From assembly GCF_002934455.1 (NCBI RefSeq), contig NZ_PTIR01000002.1:372001-436000 (forward strand): a stretch of 64,000 nucleotides of DNA. The letters run 5' to 3'. Below the pieces are notes generated by a model. That model ran no database searches. It was not told the origin of the DNA and saw only the letters and a program-made list of their open reading frames with translations. Positions 54,904 through 63,391 of this stretch are shown here, in pieces. The first letter of the stretch is position 1. Each line of letters starts with the position of its first letter. The stretch comes from Trinickia symbiotica (GTDB lineage: Bacteria; Pseudomonadota; Gammaproteobacteria; Burkholderiales; Burkholderiaceae). The position numbers were made by a program, and so were the translations under genes.

Positions 54904-55896
54904 ATGAACCGTCAGGCCGCCACTGTTGCACTCGTCAACCGGCTCAAGTTCAAACATCTAGCACTCCTCGTCGCGCTCGACGACGCACGCAACGTTCATC
55001 AAGCCGCCGAAACGATCAACGTCGCGCAGCCGAGCGCGAGCCGCATGCTCAGCGATATCGAAGAAGCCTTCGGCTTCCGTCTTTTCGAGCGCAACGCGCG
55101 CGGCATGCAGCCGACGGCCCTCGGCGTCGTCACGCTGGCTTACGCGCGCCGCGCGCTGGCCGAGCTCACGCGCTTCGCGGAAGACCTCGACGTAAAGCGC
55201 AAGGGCGGGCACGGCCAGCTCACCGTCGGCGCCATCATGGGTGCCGCGCCCGACCTGCTCGCCACGGCCGTCGCGACGCTCAAGACCGAGCGCCCGCTGC
55301 TCAACGTCCGCGTGCTCGGCGAAACGAGCGATCAGGTCGTGCAACTGCTGCATCGCCGCGAAGTCGACCTCGCGCTCGGCCGCTTGACCACACCGCTGCA
55401 ACACAACGATTTCGACTTCGAGCCGCTTGCGCGCGAAACGCTGATGCTCATCGTGCGGACGCGGCATCCGCTCGCCGGCACGGCGAGCATCACCTTGCGC
55501 GAGCTCATGGACTGGCCTTGGGTCGCGCAGCCTGTCACGAGTCCCGCCCGCGTCCTGTTCGAAGAGGAACTTGCGCGTGCGGGGCTTGCGACGCCCGTCA
55601 ATCTGACCGAGTGCGCATCGATCTTTGCCACGCTGCAATTGCTCGAGAAATACGACGCCATTGCGATGCTGCCCGAATCCGTCGTGCGCGATCACGTGCG
55701 CGGCAAGCTGCTCGTGCCTTTGCCGCTGGAAATCGGCAAGAGCTTGCCGGGATTCGGCATTCTCACACGCAAGGAAGAGCCGCTCGCGGAGCCGGCCGAG
55801 CATTTTGTCGGGCTGTTGCGCCGCTTCTCGCAACCGCTCACCACCGATCATGCGACATCCGGCCGTCATGTCTCGTCCTCGCTGCCAATCTATTGA
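54904..55896 (+). CDS. LysR-family regulator of the rhamnose cluster
   Basis: 330 residues. Helix-turn-helix NVHQAAETINVAQPSASRML, then FGFRLFERNARGMQPTALG, then a LysR effector domain; the sequence resembles GbpR/GalR-type LysR regulators of sugar uptake. It sits between the two rhamnose operons, divergent from the transport operon and convergent with the dehydrogenase operon (7-base 3' overlap). GGAG lies before the ATG at 54904. The effector is probably L-rhamnose or a pathway intermediate. Confidence 0.85.
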   Translation: MNRQAATVALVNRLKFKHLALLVALDDARNVHQAAETINVAQPSASRMLSDIEEAFGFRLFERNARGMQPTALGVVTLAYARRALAELTRFAEDLDVKRKGGHGQLTVGAIMGAAPDLLATAVATLKTERPLLNVRVLGETSDQVVQLLHRREVDLALGRLTTPLQHNDFDFEPLARETLMLIVRTRHPLAGTASITLRELMDWPWVAQPVTSPARVLFEEELARAGLATPVNLTECASIFATLQLLEKYDAIAMLPESVVRDHVRGKLLVPLPLEIGKSLPGFGILTRKEEPLAEPAEHFVGLLRRFSQPLTTDHATSGRHVSSSLPIY

Positions 55897-56672
55897 AGAT
55901 TGACGAAAAGCCCGCCATCGACGAGCAGCGCGGCACCCGTCACATAGCGGGCACGATCCGACGCCAGAAAGACGACGCACTCGGCGACGTCCTCGGGGGC
56001 GCCGAGCCTGCCGAGTGGAATCCGCTTTTCGAAGTAGGCACGCTTGCTTTCGTCCGCGAGATCGTCCGCATTGAGATCGGTGGCAATCGTGCCCGGCATG
56101 ACCGAATTGCAGCGAATGCCGTAGGGTCCCAATGCGATCGCGCACGACTGCATCAGCGAGTGGACGCCGGCTTTCGTCGGCGTGTAGTGCGCCTGCATGC
56201 CGCCGCCGACGAGTGCGCTGATCGAGCTCGTCGCCACGATCGCGCCACCCGTTCCCTGCTCTTTCATCTGGCGCGCCGCGGCTTGCGTTACGTAGAACGC
56301 GCCGTTCAAATTGACGCCGACCGTGCGCTCGAGCACCGAGGGCGGCATGTCGAGGAAGGCATGAAACGGGCAAATGCCCGCGTTGCTGGCCAGCACGTCG
56401 ACCTTGCCGAACGCCTCGACGGTCTGCCGCACGAGATCGACGCCCGTTTGCGGCGCCGCGACGTTGCCTTCGACAGCGATTGCGCGGCGGCCAAGGTTCT
56501 CGATTTCCGCGAGCACTTCCGATATCGCCGAGCGGCGTCCGTACGAGGCGTCGTTATCGCTCCAATAGTTGATCGCGACATCGGCGCCTTCGCGCGCGGA
56601 TGCGATGGCAATCGCCCGGCCGATGCCGCGCGATCCGCCCGTGACGATCACGACTTTATCCTTGAGCAGCAC
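55890..56672 (-). CDS. L-rhamnose 1-dehydrogenase (SDR family)
   Basis: 260 residues. Oxidises L-rhamnose to L-rhamnono-lactone (LRA1 step). NAD(P) motif VTGGSRGIGRA, catalytic Ser in SSISALVGGG, Tyr and Lys in HYTPTKAGVHSLMQS. Stretches such as NAGICPFHAFLDMP, HYTPTKAG, CAIALGPYGIRCNSVMPGTI and the ending LLVDGGLFVNLQ are characteristic of characterised bacterial L-rhamnose dehydrogenases. Last gene of the minus-strand catabolic operon, 37 bases after the dehydratase gene. Confidence 0.88.
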   Translation of the reverse strand: MLLKDKVVIVTGGSRGIGRAIAIASAREGADVAINYWSDNDASYGRRSAISEVLAEIENLGRRAIAVEGNVAAPQTGVDLVRQTVEAFGKVDVLASNAGICPFHAFLDMPPSVLERTVGVNLNGAFYVTQAAARQMKEQGTGGAIVATSSISALVGGGMQAHYTPTKAGVHSLMQSCAIALGPYGIRCNSVMPGTIATDLNADDLADESKRAYFEKRIPLGRLGAPEDVAECVVFLASDRARYVTGAALLVDGGLFVNLQ

Positions 56673-56709
56673 GTGTCTCTCCTTTCAGCCATGCTTCGTG
56701 ATCGACGCG

Positions 56710-57888
56710 TCAATGCGAGTAAGGCCGCACGAGCGCGCATTCGGGATTGAGCCGCACGCCGAAGCCCGGCGTATCCGGCACCTTCATGCGTCCGTTGACG
56801 GGAACGGGCTCGTCGAGCAAGAGCGGCGTGAACATCGGCACGACCTGATCGGCTTTCGGCGCCATCATCAGGAACTCCGCGAACGGCGAGTTATGCCGCG
56901 TCACGACGAAGTGATAGCTATAGACCGACGAACCGTGCGGCACGACCAAGACATTGTGGGCATCCGCGAGCGCCGAGATCTTGATGAGTTCGGTGATGCC
57001 GCCGCACCAGCCGACGTCCGGCTGAATCAAGTCGCAGCAGCCCATTTCGAGCAGCATGCGAAAGCCCCAACGCGTCGCCTCGTGCTCACCCGTCGAAACC
57101 ATCATGCCGCGCGGCACGTTGCGGCGCAGTTCCGCGTATCCCCAATAGTCGTCGGGCGGCAGGCATTCCTCGACCCATTTGAGCCCATACTCGTGCGCCG
57201 CCTTGGCGAGCCGCGTCGCGTAGGGCAGATCGAGGCTCATCCAGCAATCGAACATCAGCCAGAAATCGTCGCCGACGCGCTGGCGCATGTCGGCAAGCTG
57301 CTCGATGTTCTTTCTGAGACCGTCTTCGCCTTCGGCAGGGCCATGCTGTAGCGGAAGCTTGCCGCCGATGAATCCCATTTGTTTCGCCAGGTCGGGGCGC
57401 GCGCCCGTGGCATAGAACGTGAGCTCATCCCGCACCGGGCCGCCGAGCAGTTGATAGACAGGCTCCTGCCGGACCTTTCCGAGCAGATCCCAAAGCGCGA
57501 GATCGACGCCGGAGATCGTATTGAGCACGATGCCCTTGCGACCGTAATAAAGCGTCGCATAGTACATCTGGTCCCACATCTTCTCGATGTCGGTCACGCG
57601 CTGGCCTTCGAGAAAGCGCGCAAGATGTTTCTCGACGATGAATGCACCGATCTCCCCGCCCGTCGTGACGGCGAACCCGACCGTACCGTCGCTGGCCTCG
57701 ATTTCGACGACGAGCGTGCCCAGCACATTGATGCCGAACGACCGGCGGCTTTGCCGATACTCAGGGTAGCGTGCCATCGGCGTCGCGATATGGTCGTCGA
57801 TCCAATGTCCGTCCGATTGATCGTGATAGTCCGCGCCGCCGCCGCGAACGACGAACGCGCGCACCGCTTTGATGGTTGGCATGGCCAT
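56710..57888 (-). CDS. rhmD: L-rhamnonate dehydratase (enolase superfamily)
   Basis: 392 residues. Dehydrates L-rhamnonate to 2-keto-3-deoxy-L-rhamnonate (LRA3 step). The N-terminal capping region has [20 protein letters not shown] with its substrate-binding His. Metal ligands are found in [24 protein letters not shown] and [11 protein letters not shown]; the catalytic His lies in [14 protein letters not shown]. These match the rhamnonate-dehydratase subgroup rather than mandelate racemases in general. Confidence 0.93.
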   Translation of the reverse strand: MAMPTIKAVRAFVVRGGGADYHDQSDGHWIDDHIATPMARYPEYRQSRRSFGINVLGTLVVEIEASDGTVGFAVTTGGEIGAFIVEKHLARFLEGQRVTDIEKMWDQMYYATLYYGRKGIVLNTISGVDLALWDLLGKVRQEPVYQLLGGPVRDELTFYATGARPDLAKQMGFIGGKLPLQHGPAEGEDGLRKNIEQLADMRQRVGDDFWLMFDCWMSLDLPYATRLAKAAHEYGLKWVEECLPPDDYWGYAELRRNVPRGMMVSTGEHEATRWGFRMLLEMGCCDLIQPDVGWCGGITELIKISALADAHNVLVVPHGSSVYSYHFVVTRHNSPFAEFLMMAPKADQVVPMFTPLLLDEPVPVNGRMKVPDTPGFGVRLNPECALVRPYSH

Positions 57889-57924
57889 GTAGGTAGCTCC
57901 GTTGTTTCGTAGAGTCTTGATCGA

Positions 57925-59250
57925 TTACCGGGCGCGCGGGACCGAGCCGGCCGCAAGCGCATCCCGTGACGACAGGCGGGGAACGACGAGCGCGATCAGC
58001 AGCGCAGCGGCGATGCTCGCGGCGCCGAGCGCGATCAGTCCCGCCGCGCTCGATGCAAAAACACGCTCCGCCATGCCGCGCAATGATGGCGCGACGAAAC
58101 CGCCAAGGCTGCCCAGCGAATTGATCAGCGCGATGCCGCCGGCCGCCGCCGCCCCTGCCAAACGACGCGTGGGGAACGTCCAGAAAAGCGGCTGAGCCGC
58201 GATGAAACCGCTCGCCGCGCAGCAAAGCGCGATCAGCGCAATCATAGGACTATGCGTCAGGCCTGAAGCCGCAATGCCGAACCCGGCCAGCACGAGCAGC
58301 CGCATCGCCCAGGCACGGTGGCTATGCGATCGATCGGCGCGCCGCGGCACGATCCAGGTCGTGGCGACCGCGCAAATCCAGGGCACCGCGGTGACGAGAC
58401 CGACTTCGAGGCCGACCTTCTTGCCAAGCAACGAAGCCACCTGCTGCGGAAGAAAGAAGATGACGCCGTAGACGCTGATCTGGATGAGCGCATAAATGAG
58501 CGCGTAGGAGAGCACGCGCCGATCCATGAGTGCCGCCATGACATTGTGCGGACCGGCCGCCGCCGCGTCGCGCGCATCGTGCTCGATCGCGCGTGCGAGC
58601 GCGCTGCGCTCGTCGGCGCTCAGCCAACGCGCGTGAACTGGCTTGTCGTCGAGAAACCAGAAGGCCCAGACGCCGACGATCGATGCGAGCCCACCCTCGA
58701 CGAGAAAGAGCCAGCGCCAGCCGGCCACACCGAGGAGCCCGTCGAGATCGAGCAAGAGGCCCGACAGCGGACTGCCGAAGATGAATGCGAGCGGCGCACC
58801 GAAATAGAACACGCCGACGGCCCGTGCGCGGGCGGACTGCGGAAACCAATGCGTCAGGTAATAGATGACACCGGGAAAGAAGCCCGCCTCGGCCACGCCG
58901 AGCGCGAAACGCATCACATAAAACGATGTAGGCGTATTCGCTGCCGCCATCGCGGCGGAAACGAGCCCCCAGGTCACCATGATGCGGCACATCCAGATGC
59001 GTGCGCCGACGCGATGCAACAGTAAGTTGCTCGGCACCTCGAACAATGCGTAGCCGACGAAAAAGACACCGGCGCCGAAAGCGAATGCGGCGTTCGAAAG
59101 TCCGGTGTCTTGCTGCAGTGCCTTTTGCGCGAAGCCTATGTTCGCCCGATCGAGAAACGCGAGGACGTACATCAGTAAAAGGAACGGCAGCAGGCGGCGC
59201 ATCGTCTTGTTGACCGCACCGTCGGCGGAAACAGCAAGCGTGTCGGGCAT
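57925..59250 (-). CDS. MFS transporter, anion:cation symporter type (probable L-rhamnonate/sugar-acid carrier)
   Basis: 441 residues with 12 predicted helices. MRRLLPFLLLMYVLAFLDRA and NIGFAQKAL are the ACS-family helix-1 signature, and GVAEAGFFPGVIYYLTHWFP is the helix-4 motif of the phthalate/tartrate/hexuronate group. Encoded just upstream of rhmD, so it likely imports L-rhamnonate or a related acid, complementing the sugar ABC importer. Gene name not assigned because specificity is inferred from position. Confidence 0.85.
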   Translation of the reverse strand: MPDTLAVSADGAVNKTMRRLLPFLLLMYVLAFLDRANIGFAQKALQQDTGLSNAAFAFGAGVFFVGYALFEVPSNLLLHRVGARIWMCRIMVTWGLVSAAMAAANTPTSFYVMRFALGVAEAGFFPGVIYYLTHWFPQSARARAVGVFYFGAPLAFIFGSPLSGLLLDLDGLLGVAGWRWLFLVEGGLASIVGVWAFWFLDDKPVHARWLSADERSALARAIEHDARDAAAAGPHNVMAALMDRRVLSYALIYALIQISVYGVIFFLPQQVASLLGKKVGLEVGLVTAVPWICAVATTWIVPRRADRSHSHRAWAMRLLVLAGFGIAASGLTHSPMIALIALCCAASGFIAAQPLFWTFPTRRLAGAAAAGGIALINSLGSLGGFVAPSLRGMAERVFASSAAGLIALGAASIAAALLIALVVPRLSSRDALAAGSVPRAR

Positions 59251-59432
59251 ATCGATCGTCTCCTGAAACGGCCGGCTTCGTTCGCCGGCTTCCTATTTCG
59301 ATGTTTCTTGTTCGTTCGCCGCCGCAAGTCCGGCTTCGATGCCGCTCGCGAAAAGGATCCTCGCTGATCCTTCCGATGGCAGACATGTACCGATCGGGCC
59401 GGCTGGCGGCGGCCCCTCAGGTTCACTCAGGT

Positions 59433-60185
59433 TCAATATGTGGCGCGGCCGCCCGACAAATCGAATACGGCGCCTGTGCTGAAAGCGCAGTCTTCTGATG
59501 ACAGCCAGACGATCAGCGATGCCGCCTCCTCGGGCAGGAGGAAGCGATTCATCGGGATCTTGGAGAGCATGTAGTCGATGTGCTGCTGCGACATCGAATC
59601 GAAAATCTCGGTTCGAGCCGCGGCGGGCGTCACCGCATTGACGAGAATGTTCTTGGTCGCCAGCTCCTTGCCGAGCGACTTCGTCAACCCGATCAACCCG
59701 GCCTTCGACGCGCTGTAGTGCGATGCGTTGGGGTTGCCCTCTTTGGCCGCGACGGAGGCGATATTGACGATCCGTCCGTAGCCTTGCCGAAGCATTTGCG
59801 GCACGATGGCCCGGCACGTCAGATACGGCCCGATGAGATTGACGTCGATGACGCGGCGCCAGACCTCGGGAGAGAGCTCCCACGTCGCGCCATTGCCGCC
59901 CGTGATGCCGGCGCAGTTGATCAGGATATGGATGGCACCGTGCACATCGATGGTTCGCTGCGTGGCGGCCGAGACAGATTGCTCGTCGGTGAGCTCGACG
60001 ACATTCGTCGACACGGTGCCCAGCTCGGCGAGCTTCGCCCGGCTTTGCTCGAGCCGTTGGTCATCGATATCCCAAAGAGCGACTGCGGCGCCCGATCGCA
60101 ACGCGCGCTCGGCAATCGCATAGCCGATCCCGCGCGCCCCTCCCGTCACAACCATCACGCGACCATTCAAGTCGATTTGATTCAT
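59433..60185 (-). CDS. SDR dehydrogenase, probable 2-keto-3-deoxy-L-rhamnonate dehydrogenase
   Basis: 250 residues. VTGGARGIGYAIAERALRSG, NCAGITGG, catalytic HYSASKAGLIGLTKSLGKEL and the C-terminal end FDLSGGRATY. In the non-phosphorylative pathway II this LRA5 enzyme oxidises 2-keto-3-deoxy-L-rhamnonate to the 2,4-diketo acid. Assignment rests on position as first gene of the rhamnose catabolic operon and on overall SDR resemblance. The start at 60185 has AAAGGAG upstream; the 182-base gap to the MFS gene holds nothing recognised. Confidence 0.75.
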   Translation of the reverse strand: MNQIDLNGRVMVVTGGARGIGYAIAERALRSGAAVALWDIDDQRLEQSRAKLAELGTVSTNVVELTDEQSVSAATQRTIDVHGAIHILINCAGITGGNGATWELSPEVWRRVIDVNLIGPYLTCRAIVPQMLRQGYGRIVNIASVAAKEGNPNASHYSASKAGLIGLTKSLGKELATKNILVNAVTPAAARTEIFDSMSQQHIDYMLSKIPMNRFLLPEEAASLIVWLSSEDCAFSTGAVFDLSGGRATY

Positions 60186-60459
60186 GTCTCCTTTGTCTCC
60201 GTTTGTCTGCCCATAGCGGGCACTATAGGTCGCTGCACGATAGCGGGACAATCCGGATGAAGCATGAGGCGATAGCGAAAGTGCATCGACTCACGTCGAA
60301 AGGAGTGAATTGAAAGCGGTTTGTCAGATAACTTTCTGGTGTTACACCCCATTACAAAAGCGACGAGGCCGTTTCACCTCGGCCGCCGGGCCGCGGCTAG
60401 TATCGGCGCAAGCTCGATGGGCAAAACGAAATCCTAAGAAACTCGCTGTGGGGTGAAAC

Positions 60460-60741
60460 ATGAAACGCGCTGTGATCCTGGCTGCCGCCGCGGCAGCCAC
60501 CGCATTGGCCTCTGTCGGCGCGCAAGCGCATGCTGATATCGGCGTCTACCTCGGTGTCCCGGGGCCGGTCGTCGAGGAGCCGCCCCCTGTCGTGTATCAG
60601 GCACCGCCTGTTGTCTACGCGCCGGCGCCTGTCTACGGATATCCGTATCAAGGCGGATACTGGGACGACCGCGAATGGCACGACAGAGGCTGGCATCGCG
60701 GATGGCATCACCATCATCATCACGATCGCGACGACGATTGA
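60460..60741 (+). CDS. PXPV-repeat small secreted protein with His-rich tail
   Basis: 93 residues: a signal peptide ending GAQAHA, a Pro/Val/Tyr-rich middle with three PxPV-like repeats (PPPVVYQAPPVVYAPAPVYG), and a C-terminal HRGWHHHHHHDRDDD. Burkholderiales carry many such PXPV proteins of unknown role. The six consecutive histidines followed by acidic residues could bind Zn, Ni or Cu. It has a good ribosome site (GGGG) and its own upstream region. Confidence 0.75.
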   Translation: MKRAVILAAAAAATALASVGAQAHADIGVYLGVPGPVVEEPPPVVYQAPPVVYAPAPVYGYPYQGGYWDDREWHDRGWHRGWHHHHHHDRDDD

Positions 60742-60991
60742 TTGGCCGGTCGCCAGGCTGCGCCTCGATGACTTCGACGGCTGTGGGTGCCCCAACCTCG
60801 AAAAAAATTCAAGCTTCGCTGCAAAAACGCCGATAGACGTTTGAGGCGCGGGCTGGCAACGGCGCCGGCCCGCGCCAACGCGGCCGCCCTGTGACACGGG
60901 CGGCCCAAAAACTCGGCCCCCAGGAACAACGAGCTCGTATTCTCGCGCCAACGACGCGCGCGGCTTTTGCAACGAAGATGGGAATCAACGA

Positions 60992-62092
60992 TTGAGCCTT
61001 GATGAGTACTACGAACGATTAGGCTTGCCGAGCGCAGCATCGCCTGCCGAGGTCAAGCGAGCCTACCGCCGTCTCAGGGCGAAGTACCATCCGGACCTCA
61101 ACAAGGGCGACGAGTCGTCTGTCGAACCGGCTTTCAAGCGCGTCCAGGAAGCGTTCGAGATTCTGACGGGCAAACGCGACGCACCGCAGCGGCCGCAGTC
61201 CGCATCGCATGGCGCGGGCAGCCGCGCTGCTGAGACGACACCACGGAAGGGCCACGCTCGCGAAGACGCCTCGCGGCCGAAAAGCCGCGCCCACGGCGAC
61301 GGCGCGCGCACCGATCGCGACCGTCCTGCTTCGGATCCCTGGCGCGGCTTCGCCTCGCCAGGCGGTCCACTTCCCGTGCGCGGGGCGAATCGCCACACAC
61401 AGCTCTACGTGCCGCTGGAAGTCGCCATGAACGGCGGCGACGTGCCCGCCAGTTATCAAGTGACGGCGACATGCCGGCAATGCAACGGCGCGAGCGCGCC
61501 GCATATGGCCAAACCGTGCCCGACATGCGACGGGCGAGCCCGGCTGCACGACGGCACGGTGTGCGAGGCATGCTCCGGGCGTGGCCGTATTCGAACGAGC
61601 CTATGGTGCGCGGCCTGCCAGAACAAAGGCATCGAGTTGCTGCCGAAATCCGATGCGATCGCGGTGCCCCCCGGCGCATGGGATGGCCAGCGGCTCGTCG
61701 TGACGGGCGGCGGCGCCCCCGGCTTGCACGGCGGCCCGCCCGGCGACGCGATCTTCACGATCGCGATTCTCTGCGGCGCCGGCGTTCAGCGCGAGGGCCT
61801 CGACCTGACGGTGGACATCGAAATCGACTTCGTCACGGCAACAGTGGGAGGTCCTTTCGACGCCAACGTGCTCGGGCGCGACTTGTCGATCATGGTTGCG
61901 CCGAACGCACAGCATGGAAGCGTGATCCGGCTGCCGACTCAGGGGCTTTCGGACAACAGCGGCAATCGTGGCGAACTGAAGCTGCGCGTCGTCCTCACGA
62001 TGCCGCGGGCCGCCTCGCAACTGACGGACGAAGAGCGGCGCACGCTGCAGGAAATGTTCGCTGATGCTGCGCGCCGCAGCTCGTCGAATTGA
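60992..62092 (+). CDS. DnaJ-like chaperone with divergent zinc-finger region
   Basis: 366 residues from TTG 60992 (no ATG in frame upstream). N-terminal J domain with HPD in AKYHPDLNKG, a basic low-complexity linker (about 65-125), then four CxxC pairs CRQC, CPTC, CEAC and CAAC with irregular spacing and incomplete CxxCxGxG motifs, and two C-terminal peptide-binding domains. It should stimulate a DnaK ATPase. It differs from canonical DnaJ and from CbpA; probably a second, specialised J-protein. Confidence 0.8.
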   Translation: MSLDEYYERLGLPSAASPAEVKRAYRRLRAKYHPDLNKGDESSVEPAFKRVQEAFEILTGKRDAPQRPQSASHGAGSRAAETTPRKGHAREDASRPKSRAHGDGARTDRDRPASDPWRGFASPGGPLPVRGANRHTQLYVPLEVAMNGGDVPASYQVTATCRQCNGASAPHMAKPCPTCDGRARLHDGTVCEACSGRGRIRTSLWCAACQNKGIELLPKSDAIAVPPGAWDGQRLVVTGGGAPGLHGGPPGDAIFTIAILCGAGVQREGLDLTVDIEIDFVTATVGGPFDANVLGRDLSIMVAPNAQHGSVIRLPTQGLSDNSGNRGELKLRVVLTMPRAASQLTDEERRTLQEMFADAARRSSSN

Positions 62093-62105
62093 GGCGCGTC
62101 CAAAA

Positions 62106-63278
62106 CTAGACGACGTTCTTCTCCACGATGGGACGATTTTCCAGAACGCGGTCCCAGCTCAGGGAGGACAGATCGAGCGTCGTGTACTTTCCATCGAGAA
62201 TCAACTCGCTCACGCCCCGGCCCGTCGCGGGGCCTTGCTGCAAGCCATGGCCGCTGTATCCATTCGCAAACACGCAGTTCGCGATGTCGGGGTGGTAACC
62301 GATGATGGCGTTATGGTCGAATACGTTGTACTCGTAGTACCCGGACCAACAGTTTTCTACGCGAAGGGCTTCGAACTCCGGGACGCGATGCGCGAGCGTC
62401 GGCCAAATGACCTCGTCGAAGAGATCGTGATCGACTTCGTCCAGCGGCAGATCGTCCGGATCGTTGTCCGCGCTCGGCGACGTACCGGTGATATAAGTCT
62501 TGCCTTCAGGACGGAAGTAGACGCCCGTCGGGTCGATCAACAACGGGCTGTTCGTCAGACGCGCCGGTGACGAGACGTTGAAAATGCTGCGACGTCGCGC
62601 ATAGACAGGGATATCGATGCCCATCATCTCCGAGATCTTGCGCGCCCATGCGCCCGCCGCATTGACGAGCGTGTCGCATGGATACCGTTCGCCGTTGCCG
62701 GCGACGACGTGGGTGACCTTTCGACCGTCACGGACCAGGCCCGTCACCTCCGCTGCGACATAACGCGCGCCGAGCGATTGCGCCTTTTTACGCAGCGCCT
62801 GAACCAGGCCATAGCCGTCGAACCAGCCCTCCCCGCTGACGCCGTATGCCCCCGCAGCGATGTCTTCGACGTTGAGCCAGGGGAACTTTGCCTTCAGCGC
62901 GTCTTGCGATAGCAGATCGATATCGGCCCCGAGCCGCCTTTGCAGCGCGTGGTTCTCACGCAGCGTCGTTTCTCCCGACGGCGTAGCCAGAAACAGGTAG
63001 CCGCCTTCGTGCAAGTCGATCGAGGGCTGGCTTCCGTCCACCTCGAGCAGCTCGCCGATGCGACGCAGGAAGTCAATGCCAAAGAGCGACATCTGAATCG
63101 ACAGCGGCGTAGAGAACTGCTGACGGATCGATGCGGCCGATAGCGCGGAAGACGACCTCGCATAGCTCGGATCACGCTCGATGACGGTCACCGACACCGT
63201 CGGATCCGACGCACGCAGAAAGTAAGCGATCGAACTGCCGATTACGCCGCCGCCCACGATAACGACTTGAGAACTCAC
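62106..63278 (-). CDS. FAD-dependent amino-acid oxidoreductase (DAO family)
   Basis: 390 residues starting at GTG 63278 (AGGAG 7 bases upstream). FAD site VVIVGGGVIGSSIAYFLRAS and ERDPSYARSSSALSAASIRQ. The C-terminal FANGYSGHGLQQGPATGRGV closes the FAD site. The protein resembles the sarcosine/D-amino-acid oxidase-like proteins that accompany the piperideine-6-carboxylate dehydrogenase gene. With the ALDH7 gene directly upstream it probably oxidises a lysine-pathway intermediate such as pipecolate; this is inferred from position. Confidence 0.8.
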   Translation of the reverse strand: MSSQVVIVGGGVIGSSIAYFLRASDPTVSVTVIERDPSYARSSSALSAASIRQQFSTPLSIQMSLFGIDFLRRIGELLEVDGSQPSIDLHEGGYLFLATPSGETTLRENHALQRRLGADIDLLSQDALKAKFPWLNVEDIAAGAYGVSGEGWFDGYGLVQALRKKAQSLGARYVAAEVTGLVRDGRKVTHVVAGNGERYPCDTLVNAAGAWARKISEMMGIDIPVYARRRSIFNVSSPARLTNSPLLIDPTGVYFRPEGKTYITGTSPSADNDPDDLPLDEVDHDLFDEVIWPTLAHRVPEFEALRVENCWSGYYEYNVFDHNAIIGYHPDIANCVFANGYSGHGLQQGPATGRGVSELILDGKYTTLDLSSLSWDRVLENRPIVEKNVV

Positions 63279-63391
63279 GACTTGCTCCTGCTTGCAGAAG
63301 TTCGGGCGCTCCATGAGAGCGCCCTCACGAACCGAGGCGCCAATATGCCCTCCGCCGAAAGGCACAACGGCTAATCCGGAAGACCCCGCGC

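Noticed and set aside
54958-56373. A 471-codon minus-strand frame across the LysR and SDR genes
   Set aside because: Overlaps two well-supported genes and shows no domain; shadow frame.
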